34,802 nucleotides of DNA from the NCBI GenBank assembly GCA_043778625.1, contig JAYWFU010000011.1:1-34802 (forward strand). Direction: 5' to 3'. The stretch is from JACMRI01 sp043778625 (lineage in GTDB: Bacteria > Bacteroidota > Bacteroidia > UBA4408). Numbering within the stretch: the stretch's first letter is position 1; each line of letters starts with the position of its first letter. Of this stretch, positions 1 to 7,387 are shown piece after piece. Position numbers and translations under genes: made by a program. The notes beneath the pieces were generated by a model. The model worked only from the letters and a program-made list of their open reading frames with translations. It did not search any database and was not told where the DNA came from.

Positions 1-154
1 TAGCTAGGGTAAAGTTGAGCTATCCAATGTTGTTTTACCACTGGCAGTTTTTTGGCGGACTTTGATGTAGGGTATAACACGAGCCGTATGAAGCGAGAGT
101 TTCACGTACGGTTCTGTGAGAGGCTTGAGCTGAAATGCTTTTGCCTACTTGGCC
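1..154 (+). mobile_element. 3' end of a group II intron (domains V and VI, partial)
   Basis: Positions 81-114 fold as a textbook 34-nt domain V. The lower stem pairs 81-89 with 106-114, there is a two-base bulge (AC, 104-105), the upper stem pairs 90-94 with 99-103, and the tetraloop is GAGA (95-98). The catalytic AGC triad is at 82-84. Domain VI follows: 118-124 pairs with 143-150, leaving an unpaired A at 147 as the likely branch point. The intron should therefore end about 7 nt later, near 154. The intron body and any reverse-transcriptase gene lie to the left of the window. Bases 1-80 would be domain IV or the distal end of its ORF. Domain V is certain by structure; the exact 3' splice site is inferred. 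Confidence 0.9.
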
Positions 155-182
155 GTTAAGTAACCAAGCAGTTTATGCTAGT

Positions 183-199
183 GCGAGCATTCTGCTCGT
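183..199. repeat. Short palindrome in the 3' flank of the intron
   Basis: GCGAGCA (183-189) pairs with TGCTCGT (193-199) around a 3-nt loop, one pair being G-U. It lies about 30 nt after the inferred intron end. It could be a small intergenic repeat or the remains of a terminator. No T-run follows directly; a run of six T begins at 215. Confidence 0.45.
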
Positions 200-290
200 A
201 TTCACGACAGCTTGTTTTTTGTACTAAATCTATTTTACGCTCACTTTAATTTATATCCACGAAACGAAATAACAATCCAAATAAATAACA

Positions 291-800
291 ATGAAAACTA
301 ACTACTTAATTTTACTACTAACAGTTGCACTACATAGTTGTGCAATGGCGCAGAGTAAGCCAGAAAACGAAGTGGTAAAGAAAATTGAACTAGATAGTTT
401 TTCTAATAAAATAGGCATGGAAATGGCTCTAAAAATTGTGGACTTAGCCAAAAGCCGTAATCAACACATTGCAGTTGAGGTATGCCGTTTAAATCATACC
501 GTTTTTAGTTACGTAGATGATATGTTACCTACTAACAGTAATAATTGGTTACGGCGCAAAGCAAATGTGGCAAAGCAATTTGAAGAAAGTTCGTTAAGCT
601 TAAAAATTAAAATGCAGGACGGTAATAAGAGTTTGGCAAGTACATTTGGACTCAACGAAAAAGATTTTGTTGCTAAAGGAGGAGCAATACCAATTTTTGT
701 TAAGCACGCAGGAATGATAGCCACAATAACCGTTTCGGGGCTAAGTGACGAGGAAGACCACAAAATAATTATTGACGCATTAAAAGGAAAATACTTTTAA
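291..800 (+). CDS. Exported UPF0303 / HbpS-like (DUF336) protein
   Basis: This 169-residue protein has the UPF0303 (COG4702, 'heme-degrading domain') signature: NNWLRRK at 84-90, GGAIPI at 130-135 and TVSGL followed by EDH at 147-157. The family core is about 150-160 residues, and here it starts near residue 30. In front is a hydrophobic signal sequence (residues 4-16) with a possible lipobox, LHSC (Cys17), or cleavage after AMA (residue 20). Family members are normally small cytoplasmic proteins, so export to the envelope is unusual. HbpS relatives bind haem, but I see nothing here that proves haem binding. The biochemical role is unknown. The gene stands alone downstream of the intron. A palindrome at 797-812 overlaps its stop codon. 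Confidence 0.85.
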   Translation: MKTNYLILLLTVALHSCAMAQSKPENEVVKKIELDSFSNKIGMEMALKIVDLAKSRNQHIAVEVCRLNHTVFSYVDDMLPTNSNNWLRRKANVAKQFEESSLSLKIKMQDGNKSLASTFGLNEKDFVAKGGAIPIFVKHAGMIATITVSGLSDEEDHKIIIDALKGKYF

Positions 801-812
801 CAAGCTTGTTAA
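797..812. other. 16-bp perfect palindrome overlapping a stop codon
   Basis: TTAACAAGCTTGTTAA reads the same on both strands and includes the TAA stop (798-800) of the UPF0303 gene. It could form a 6-bp hairpin with an AGCT loop. It lacks a T-run, so it is only a weak terminator candidate; a protein-binding site is equally possible. Confidence 0.35.
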
Positions 813-891
813 CCCTACACTTTAATCGGTTTATTCAATAGTCGAGGTGACTAAGAATAACATATTAAACCTATAATTAAACTTACTAAAT

Positions 892-1281
892 ATGTTTACA
901 ATTACTCAAGTAAAAGAGGCACACTCAAAAATAAAAAGTGGTGCCGACTTCCCAAGTTATATTCAAGCTTTAATTAAATTAAGAGTTAAAAAATACGACA
1001 CCTTTGTTACCAATGGGCATAGCCAATATTATGGCGCAGAAAATTTTACAATAAAATCGGAAGCAACGTACGCAACGCTCATTATTGTTGATAATAGTGA
1101 CACGGATAAATTCAAAAACTATTTAAAAATACATCAGCAAGGGCAAACTAATTACCTTACTTTTTGTAATCATGCGGCTGAATGCGGCATCGAAAAATGG
1201 ACAGTAGATACTACCACAATGACTTGTGTGTATTACAATAAAGCCAATGCGGCAATTATAACCGAAACAATACCTACTTAA
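892..1281 (+). CDS. DUF1398 family protein (YbcV-like, COG5562)
   Basis: The 129-residue protein matches the DUF1398 family along its whole length. The N-terminus carries the KEAHSKIKSGADFPSYI pattern, the middle has THG-like NGHSQYYG, and the C-terminal half has the HHQQG/TFC...AAE.G.EKW.VD pattern (HQQGQTNY, then EKWTVD, then MTCVYY). COG5562 is labelled 'phage envelope protein' because of the E. coli prophage member YbcV, but most members are single chromosomal genes of unknown function, and no phage gene is nearby. There is no signal peptide or membrane segment, so it is probably cytoplasmic. Its last 8 bases overlap the 3' end of the convergent subtilase gene, leaving no room for a terminator between them. 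Confidence 0.82.
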   Translation: MFTITQVKEAHSKIKSGADFPSYIQALIKLRVKKYDTFVTNGHSQYYGAENFTIKSEATYATLIIVDNSDTDKFKNYLKIHQQGQTNYLTFCNHAAECGIEKWTVDTTTMTCVYYNKANAAIITETIPT

Positions 1282-2911
1282 TTACACGTAGTGTAGTAGT
1301 GCTATTATTTCCGCTTATGCGCACAAGGTATGCGCCGCTTGGTATTACGTTGTTTATAGGTAATGTTATTTCGTCGTATTGAGTATTAATTACACTGTTT
1401 TTTTGCAGCATAATTTTACCATTCATATCTAATAATGTAATGGTTAATTGAGCATCTTTACTTTTAATAAAATAAAGTACTAATGTGTTTTCGGTAGCTA
1501 TGCTACCATATATTTTATTTTCGATAATCGTTTTATTATTGGTATCGCTCAATAAAAACGATGCTAATCCAAAATTAGGTATGCCCCAACCATATTGATT
1601 ATTAGGGCTTTGAGCCAATGTAGCCGAAAGTTGTACCGCCTCAATTAATTGCATGGGAGTTAGCGTAGGGTGTTTTTGAAACAAGCATGCCATAGCACCA
1701 GCCAAGGTAGGGCAAGCAAACGAAGTACCGTTGGCATTAGTTATGTTGCCAAATTCATCTACCAATGCCTTACCTGCGCCGTTAGCCATTACGGTTGGTT
1801 TTGTGCGCCCATCGGCTGTTGGTCCTACTGAACTAAAGCCCGCTCTAATCCCTTGTGTGGTTACAGCCCCTACGGTACATATACTATCGGCATCGGCAGG
1901 TGCACTAATGTATTGCCACGGGTTTTGCCCCTCGTTACCCGCAGCTACACACACTACTATGCCTTTGTGTGTGGCTATTGTAGCAGTTTTGGAACACACT
2001 GCGGTACTACCATTCATGTTGGCATACGTGTGGTTTTGTGTAGGAGTATCAAATGCGGTATACCCTAACGACGAAGTAATGATGTCGGCACCAATACTAT
2101 CCGCTTTTTCGGCACCAATTACCCAATAGTACTCCTCCACAATATTCTCAGTAGGAGCATCTTCGGTACGTAGTAATGCAAAGGTTGCACCAAAACCAGT
2201 ACCTACAAAACTATTAGGTATATTACCTGTAATACAGCTTAATACAGCCGTTCCGTGTCCGTTATAACTGTATACATTAGGTTGATTAAGTACCACATCA
2301 TAGGTATATATTATTTTACTTTGTTGATTAATACTATCAAATGCCGCTAATGTATTTACATTAGGAAATCCAGCGTCCAACACTGCTATAAGTGTATTAG
2401 CACCTGTGTAGCCTTGGTTATGTAAGGGGCTAAGGTTTAGTTGGCGTATGGCGGGTGCATCAGCACCGTAGTAAGTAGAGTCGTATAATTGTGATGAGCG
2501 TTGAGTATATTGCGTAGCATCAGCAAATTTATCACTCGCTACGTTCGATTTTCGTAGCACATCAGTACTACTTACTACGAATGGAAGTTGCGTTATGGTA
2601 GTTATTTTACTTGGGTCATTAGTGCTTACAATTACTCCATTTAACCATTTGCTTTGCCCTGCTATGGCTACTCCCACGCTTTTTACTTGTTGTACGTAGC
2701 TATCATTTACTGGTAAATCTTGTGTGGTTATGGCAATACTATATTTTGCGCGGCGGTTAATAGCACGCTGTGTTAAGTACTGTTGAGGATTAGCGGTACT
2801 GTAAATACTACCCGTTTTATCTTTAAAGGCGATGAAATATTTTTTAACAGATTGTGCATTGCTCGTACAATCTAACAATAGCAAGGCAATTAGGGCAAGT
2901 GTAGTTCTCAT
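1274..2911 (-). CDS. Secreted S8 (subtilisin-like) serine protease with T9SS-type C-terminus
   Basis: A 545-residue secreted protease. The signal peptide covers residues 1-20 and ends in NAQ. The subtilase domain carries the triad Asp179 (IAVLDAG), His219 (NGHGT) and Ser397 (NGTSFACP), with the oxyanion Asn near 326 (AAGNEG), so it should be active. A propeptide-like stretch fills about 25-150. The last 75 or so residues form a beta-rich module (ITLLDMNGK, then SGAYLVRI, ending TTLRVIK), the usual shape of a T9SS type A sorting domain, though the common YPNP motif is absent. It is therefore a likely substrate of the Por/Gld system encoded at 7388-13286. Its start lies 3 nt after the stop of the upstream transporter gene, so the two are probably cotranscribed. 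Confidence 0.9.
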   Translation of the reverse strand: MRTTLALIALLLLDCTSNAQSVKKYFIAFKDKTGSIYSTANPQQYLTQRAINRRAKYSIAITTQDLPVNDSYVQQVKSVGVAIAGQSKWLNGVIVSTNDPSKITTITQLPFVVSSTDVLRKSNVASDKFADATQYTQRSSQLYDSTYYGADAPAIRQLNLSPLHNQGYTGANTLIAVLDAGFPNVNTLAAFDSINQQSKIIYTYDVVLNQPNVYSYNGHGTAVLSCITGNIPNSFVGTGFGATFALLRTEDAPTENIVEEYYWVIGAEKADSIGADIITSSLGYTAFDTPTQNHTYANMNGSTAVCSKTATIATHKGIVVCVAAGNEGQNPWQYISAPADADSICTVGAVTTQGIRAGFSSVGPTADGRTKPTVMANGAGKALVDEFGNITNANGTSFACPTLAGAMACLFQKHPTLTPMQLIEAVQLSATLAQSPNNQYGWGIPNFGLASFLLSDTNNKTIIENKIYGSIATENTLVLYFIKSKDAQLTITLLDMNGKIMLQKNSVINTQYDEITLPINNVIPSGAYLVRISGNNSTTTLRVIK

Positions 2912-2914
2912 GTA

Positions 2915-3820
2915 TTAAGTAGTTGGTTGTGGTATAGTTGTTTTTTTACTAATTAAATATACACCAATAAATATTAATAGGGCTGAAAATAATTTGAGCG
3001 CCGTAAGTTTATCAGTACCCAAATACATAGCGAATGCCGCAGCCAAAAAAGGTTGTAAATAAATATAAAAACTAACCACCGATGGGCTTATTTTGCTTAA
3101 TCCATAGGTGTTAAGCAAGTAGGCAAAAAACGTAGTACCTATAACTACAAACGCCAAGCAAGCCCATGTATGCGGTGTAAATGTATGCCATTGTATAAGT
3201 GTAACTTCGTGCCAACCAAAGGGTATAACGCATATAAAACCAATTAAAAACACACGTGTTATTACAAACAGCGTACTGTACTTGTGCATCAATGGTTTTA
3301 CTAATATCATATACACTGCGTAGCTGGTGGCGTTTATTAATATCATTAAGTCGCCTACTGCCGTGCTACCACCTATGCTTAGCCCTTTACCATTGGAGGT
3401 AATGATAAGTACTGCCCCTGTTGCCCCTAGGCATAACCCAATAGTTTTGTAAGGCGTTAATTTTTCTCTTAAAAACAATGCGCCTAACACCATTACAAGT
3501 ATGGGAGTCATTATCATTATTATAGCGGCATTAATTGGGGTGGTTAAGTTTAATCCGCCAAAAAATAATAATTGATTTATAGCTACACCAAACACCCCGC
3601 AGGCTACAAAGCGCAGGTAATCAGTTTTTTCAATAGTTTCTTTTTTTATAAATAAACTAATGGTACTAAACAAAATTAAAGCCCCACTTACACGCAAGAA
3701 TATAAACCCGAAGGGTTGTATATAACTTGGCATTATTAGCTTAGCCACATTAAAATTAATGCCATATATAGCATTGGCTATTAATACGGCTATGTGGGCT
3801 TTGGTAGTAGTACTTGACAT
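2915..3820 (-). CDS. EamA/DMT family permease
   Basis: A 301-residue integral membrane protein with about ten hydrophobic segments arranged as two EamA repeats (roughly residues 8-140 and 155-292). The first repeat has the conserved pattern around AINQLLFFGGL and TPINAAIIM; the second ends in a long helix (LFSALLIFIGVYLI). Members of the drug/metabolite transporter superfamily export amino acids, metabolites or toxic compounds, but the substrate cannot be read from sequence. A good -7 element, TATTTTTG, lies on the minus strand at 3843-3850, giving a short leader of about 16 nt. It probably heads a two-gene transcript with the subtilase, 3 nt downstream. Confidence 0.88.
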   Translation of the reverse strand: MSSTTTKAHIAVLIANAIYGINFNVAKLIMPSYIQPFGFIFLRVSGALILFSTISLFIKKETIEKTDYLRFVACGVFGVAINQLLFFGGLNLTTPINAAIIMIMTPILVMVLGALFLREKLTPYKTIGLCLGATGAVLIITSNGKGLSIGGSTAVGDLMILINATSYAVYMILVKPLMHKYSTLFVITRVFLIGFICVIPFGWHEVTLIQWHTFTPHTWACLAFVVIGTTFFAYLLNTYGLSKISPSVVSFYIYLQPFLAAAFAMYLGTDKLTALKLFSALLIFIGVYLISKKTTIPQPTT

Positions 3821-3842
3821 TAATTTGTTAAATTATTTTACG

Positions 3843-3850
3843 CAAAAATA
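3843..3850 (-). promoter_or_regulatory. Candidate -7 element for the EamA-subtilase pair
   Basis: On the minus strand the octamer TATTTTTG fits the Bacteroidota -7 consensus TAnnTTTG and would place the start of transcription about 16 nt before the ATG at 3820. No clear TTG/TTTG element is visible 18-20 bp upstream, so the call is moderate. Confidence 0.45.
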
Positions 3851-3882
3851 ACATAAATATTCGTTGGTTATTTACATAAAAT

Positions 3883-3917
3883 ATTCGGCTCGAATTACCT
3901 GGTAATTCGAGCCGAAT
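3883..3917 (-). terminator. Hairpin terminator after the 5105-3936 gene
   Basis: A perfect 17-bp inverted repeat (3883-3899 with 3901-3917) has a single nominal loop base; in RNA the centre would open to a small loop. It lies 19 nt beyond the stop codon of the T9SS cargo gene and upstream of the EamA promoter. On the minus strand the hairpin is followed by ATTTTATG. It should separate the two minus-strand transcripts. Confidence 0.75.
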
Positions 3918-3935
3918 GTAAAATTAAAACAATAA

Positions 3936-5105
3936 TTATTTATTTACCACAATAGTAGCGTTAGCAATAGCCACGTTAGCAGTGTTAATTAATGTAATAA
4001 TGTAATTATTATTGTTTAGCGTACTTACATCAATGGTATTATTAATTACTGGCAATTGAGCAATGGTACGGCCTGCAACATCAGTAATTATAGCATTACT
4101 TACATTAGTAGTTGTAGTTATATACACTAAGTTAGCCGTAGGGTTAGGATACATTTTTACACTCACATTATTTAATAATGTTTTCACGCTTAAAGCTCTA
4201 AGTGTACTGTGATGTTTTTGCCATTCTACTACACGTGCAGTATCGTCGGTCGCGCTCAAGGTACTTACTTTTACAACAGGTAAATAACTTCCATTGCTCC
4301 AAAATTCATACCCAAAAGTTTTAAGTAGTGTGTCATTAGCTATGCGTCCAGTAGGTAATTGATCTAGTAAACTTTGAGGTGCTGATTCAAACGTGGTGGG
4401 TAAACCTAAAAAGTTCCCAGGTGTACCTTTTAGGTCAATATGTACTTTTGTTTCACTATATATTTTTAATCTAATAACTGATAAGTTAGTGTCTTCAGGA
4501 GTTTTTAATTTTCCCAAAGCATCAACATTATAGCTAGCTTTAGTAGTAAATACCAAACGCACGGAGTCAAGTATAAAAGATGCGGTTGGTCCTAACGATG
4601 CAGCTGATAGTTCCACAACTTCAACCATACTATCAACTAATGCTAAGTTGTTAGTTGCACCCAATTGCATCGGAAATTTATATTTGTTTTGAGGTGGACT
4701 ATAAGTGGTTGCAAAAGCCGATCTAGTTCCTGCAAGCGTATTACTGAATCTACGCGCTTTATTAACAAGTTTATCGGGCAAATTATCATAATAATTAATT
4801 AACGTATCAGTAGTACTAATACGTTCAACAGCATAATTAGCAATTATACTAAAACTAGGCACGAGTGTATTTTGAGGTAATTTTGCGTTATACTCATAAT
4901 CACCTTGTTTTTTCGCATCACTAAAATTCCACATTTTATCTACTCCAGCAGTGCCTACAACATTTGGTGCATTAGCAGGCACAGTGTCTACATAAGTAGT
5001 TATAGTACTGTCTAAAGGCATTAAGTCCGTGTTTTTTATAGTTACTTGAGCATTCGCAACGCTTGCGGTTGATAAGGCTAGTATTGATAGTACAATTTTA
5101 TTCAT
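3936..5105 (-). CDS. Secreted T9SS cargo protein of unknown function
   Basis: I do not recognise the central region of this 389-residue protein. A Sec signal peptide spans residues 1-19 (cleavage after VANA, before Q). The C-terminus, from about residue 315, is a type A sorting domain: YPNPT, then a beta-rich stretch with ITDVAGR and the final IVVNK. The part between (about 20-310) is rich in Ser/Thr/Asn and beta-strand-like, with no enzyme motif, which suggests a surface or adhesive protein. It has its own promoter (5149-5178) and terminator (3883-3917), so it is monocistronic. It is divergent from the DPP III-like gene. Confidence 0.82.
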   Translation of the reverse strand: MNKIVLSILALSTASVANAQVTIKNTDLMPLDSTITTYVDTVPANAPNVVGTAGVDKMWNFSDAKKQGDYEYNAKLPQNTLVPSFSIIANYAVERISTTDTLINYYDNLPDKLVNKARRFSNTLAGTRSAFATTYSPPQNKYKFPMQLGATNNLALVDSMVEVVELSAASLGPTASFILDSVRLVFTTKASYNVDALGKLKTPEDTNLSVIRLKIYSETKVHIDLKGTPGNFLGLPTTFESAPQSLLDQLPTGRIANDTLLKTFGYEFWSNGSYLPVVKVSTLSATDDTARVVEWQKHHSTLRALSVKTLLNNVSVKMYPNPTANLVYITTTTNVSNAIITDVAGRTIAQLPVINNTIDVSTLNNNNYIITLINTANVAIANATIVVNK

Positions 5106-5148
5106 GATAGTTATTATTACGGTTAGTGTAAATTAATAATTGTAATGT

Positions 5149-5178
5149 CAAATTTAATATAAAATACCTAACCTGCAA
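5149..5178 (-). promoter_or_regulatory. Bacteroidota-type promoter for the 5105-3936 gene
   Basis: Read on the minus strand: TTG (5178-5176), exactly 19 bp, then TAAATTTG (5156-5149). Both elements and the spacing match the consensus of the Bacteroidota primary sigma factor. The predicted leader is about 38 nt. Confidence 0.75.
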
Positions 5179-5184
5179 TTTGAG

Positions 5185-5215
5185 TTTTGTAGTTTCATAA
5201 TCGGCTGTATATTTA
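5185..5215 (+). promoter_or_regulatory. Promoter for the DPP III-like gene
   Basis: TTTTG (5185-5189), 18 bp, then TATATTTA (5208-5215), one base off TAnnTTTG. It sits back to back with the minus-strand promoter at 5149-5178, only 6 bp away, so the two transcripts diverge from a very short control region. The same -7 octamer is used before porP. Confidence 0.6.
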
Positions 5216-5240
5216 CCATCAAATTAACTAATCAATTATC

Positions 5241-7307
5241 ATGAATAAAACACTACTTAAAGCGAGTTTATTTGTAAGTATTAGCATGGCATTTATAGCA
5301 TGTAATAACGCATCAAAAAACGAAAAAAATACTACCGAAATCACTACCGAAAATTTTAATGTTGCAGCAGAGCAGTTTGCCGATTTGCAATTACTCCGCT
5401 ACCAAGTCCCAGGTTTTACTGAGCTTTCGTTACAACAAAAAACATTACTTTATTATTTGTACGAAGCCGCACTTAGCGGGCGCGACATAGCCTACGACCA
5501 AGAGGGCAAATATGGTATTATAATGCGTAAAACCATTGAAGCTATTTATAACACTCCATCCATTAAGCAGGAAGGGGAGGAGTGGACTAAGTTTCACGAC
5601 TATGCTGGACGTTTCTTTTTTAGCAATGGTAATCACCATCATTATGCCAGCGAAAAATTTATTCCTGCATGCTCGTTCAATTACTTTGCATCGCTCGTAA
5701 AATCAGCTAATGCCGAACTTTTACCCTTAAATAAAAACGAAACTATTGATGCGTTTACGCAACGGATTAAACCTGCTTTTTTTGATTTAAAATTTGAACC
5801 CAAAATTACTAATCTCGCCGCAGGCATTGATAACGTTGTAGCTTCAAGTAATCATTTTTACGAAAACGTAACTCAAAAAGAAGTTGAAAATTATTACGCA
5901 TCGTTTGATACTAAAGGTAACGCACCTAGTTGGGGCTTAAATTCAACGGTAAGTAAAGTAAATGGTAAAATAGTAGAGCGCACCTGGAAGGTAGGCGAAA
6001 TGTACGGTGCAGCCATTCAACAAATTGTTTTTTGGTTAAAAAAAGCTACGCTCGTTGCCGAAAATCCACATCAAAAACGCACCCTCGAAAAATTAATTAA
6101 GTACTACGAAACTGGCGATCTTAAAGCTTGGGACGAATACAACATTGCTTGGGTAGCCGACACAGCAAGTAGCGTAGACGTAGTGAATGGTTTTATTGAA
6201 GTGTATGCCGATGCCATTGGCAAAAAAGGTTCGTGGGAAAGTTGCGTGTCATTTAAAGACATGGAAGCCACAAAGCGCATAAAAGCGATAGCTGCCGAGG
6301 CACAGTGGTTTGAAGATAACTCAACCCTTGCCCCTGAGCACAAAAAGAAACAAGTAAAAGGTATTACCGCCAAAGCTATTACTGTAGTAGTAGAAGCGGG
6401 TGATGCTGCACCAAGCACGCCAATTGGTATTAACTTACCTAATGCCGAATGGATACGCAAAGAGCATGGCTCTAAATCGGTATCATTAAGTAATATTGTT
6501 ACCTCTTACAATCTAATGACTGCCAAAAAAGGTACGCTCGATGAGTTTGGGTTGAATGACGAAGTAAAAGAACGCATCAAAAAATACGGCGCACTATCAA
6601 GCGATTTACACACGGATATGCACGAATGTATTGGGCACGCATCAGGGCAAATAAACCCAGGTATTGAAACACCTGATAAAACATTAAAAAATTATGCCTC
6701 ATGCCTCGAGGAAGCCCGTGCCGACTTAGTTGCGCTATATTATGTAATGGACAAAAAACTAATTGATATAGGCGTAATGCCGTCGTTAGAAGTAGGCAAA
6801 GCCGAATACGATAGTTATATTATGGGTGGATTAATTACACAACTTACTCGCTTAGAATTAGGCAAACAAATTGAGGAAGCTCACATGCGCAACCGCCAAT
6901 TAAATGCAAAGTGGGTATACGAAAAAGGTAAAAAAGATAATGTTATTGAGTTTGTAAAACAAAATAATAAAACCTACGTCCGCATTAACGATTACAACAA
7001 ACTACGTGTATTGTTTGGCGATTTACTCAAAGAAATTCAGCGTATTAAATCCGAAGGCGATTACAAATCGGCCACCGCTTTGGTTGAAGGTTACGGCGTA
7101 AAAGTTGACCAAACGCTACACGCCGAAGTTCTCCAACGCTTTGCTACACTTGGCGTACGCCCTTACCGTGGTTTTATACAACCTAAATTAATTCCTGTAT
7201 TGGAGGGCGAAAAAATTACTGATATTAAAGTAGAGTATCCAACTTCATTCTATCAACAAATGTTAGAATACGGACGCAAGTATAGTTTTTTGCCAATGGT
7301 TAATTAG
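5241..7307 (+). CDS. Dipeptidyl-peptidase III-like zinc peptidase (family M49), lipoprotein
   Basis: A 688-residue protein of the M49 type. The zinc site is complete: HECIGH at 461-466 (pattern HExxGH) and EEARAD at 490-495 (pattern EE.RA[ED]), about 24 residues apart as in the Bacteroides enzymes. M49 enzymes remove N-terminal dipeptides from short peptides. The first 21 residues form a lipoprotein signal (FIAC, Cys21), so the enzyme is probably anchored in the envelope, facing the periplasm, rather than cytoplasmic as in eukaryotes. Length fits the bacterial family (about 670-690). A promoter lies at 5185-5215 and a small terminator hairpin overlaps the stop codon. A role in using peptides made by secreted proteases is inferred. 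Confidence 0.9.
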   Translation: MNKTLLKASLFVSISMAFIACNNASKNEKNTTEITTENFNVAAEQFADLQLLRYQVPGFTELSLQQKTLLYYLYEAALSGRDIAYDQEGKYGIIMRKTIEAIYNTPSIKQEGEEWTKFHDYAGRFFFSNGNHHHYASEKFIPACSFNYFASLVKSANAELLPLNKNETIDAFTQRIKPAFFDLKFEPKITNLAAGIDNVVASSNHFYENVTQKEVENYYASFDTKGNAPSWGLNSTVSKVNGKIVERTWKVGEMYGAAIQQIVFWLKKATLVAENPHQKRTLEKLIKYYETGDLKAWDEYNIAWVADTASSVDVVNGFIEVYADAIGKKGSWESCVSFKDMEATKRIKAIAAEAQWFEDNSTLAPEHKKKQVKGITAKAITVVVEAGDAAPSTPIGINLPNAEWIRKEHGSKSVSLSNIVTSYNLMTAKKGTLDEFGLNDEVKERIKKYGALSSDLHTDMHECIGHASGQINPGIETPDKTLKNYASCLEEARADLVALYYVMDKKLIDIGVMPSLEVGKAEYDSYIMGGLITQLTRLELGKQIEEAHMRNRQLNAKWVYEKGKKDNVIEFVKQNNKTYVRINDYNKLRVLFGDLLKEIQRIKSEGDYKSATALVEGYGVKVDQTLHAEVLQRFATLGVRPYRGFIQPKLIPVLEGEKITDIKVEYPTSFYQQMLEYGRKYSFLPMVN

Positions 7308-7325
7308 TTAGCACTAATTATTTTT
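7301..7325 (+). terminator. Small terminator hairpin overlapping a stop codon
   Basis: TAATTAGT (7301-7308) pairs with ACTAATTA (7313-7320) around TAGC and is followed by five T. The TAG stop of the DPP III-like gene (7305-7307) lies inside the left arm. The stem is A/T-rich, so it may be leaky. Confidence 0.5.
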
Positions 7326-7333
7326 AATAAAAA

Positions 7334-7364
7334 TTTGGTACTTTTAAAACTATATGTATATTTA
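7334..7364 (+). promoter_or_regulatory. Promoter of the porP-gldKLMN operon
   Basis: TTTG (7334-7337), 19 bp, then TATATTTA (7357-7364), one base off TAnnTTTG. The ATG at 7388 is about 17 nt after the expected transcription start. Confidence 0.62.
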
Positions 7365-7387
7365 CAAAACTATATACAATTCAAACT

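Noticed and set aside
892..1281. Prophage remnant suggested by the 'phage envelope protein' label of COG5562
   Set aside because: DUF1398 genes are widespread outside phages and no phage or integrase gene is near.
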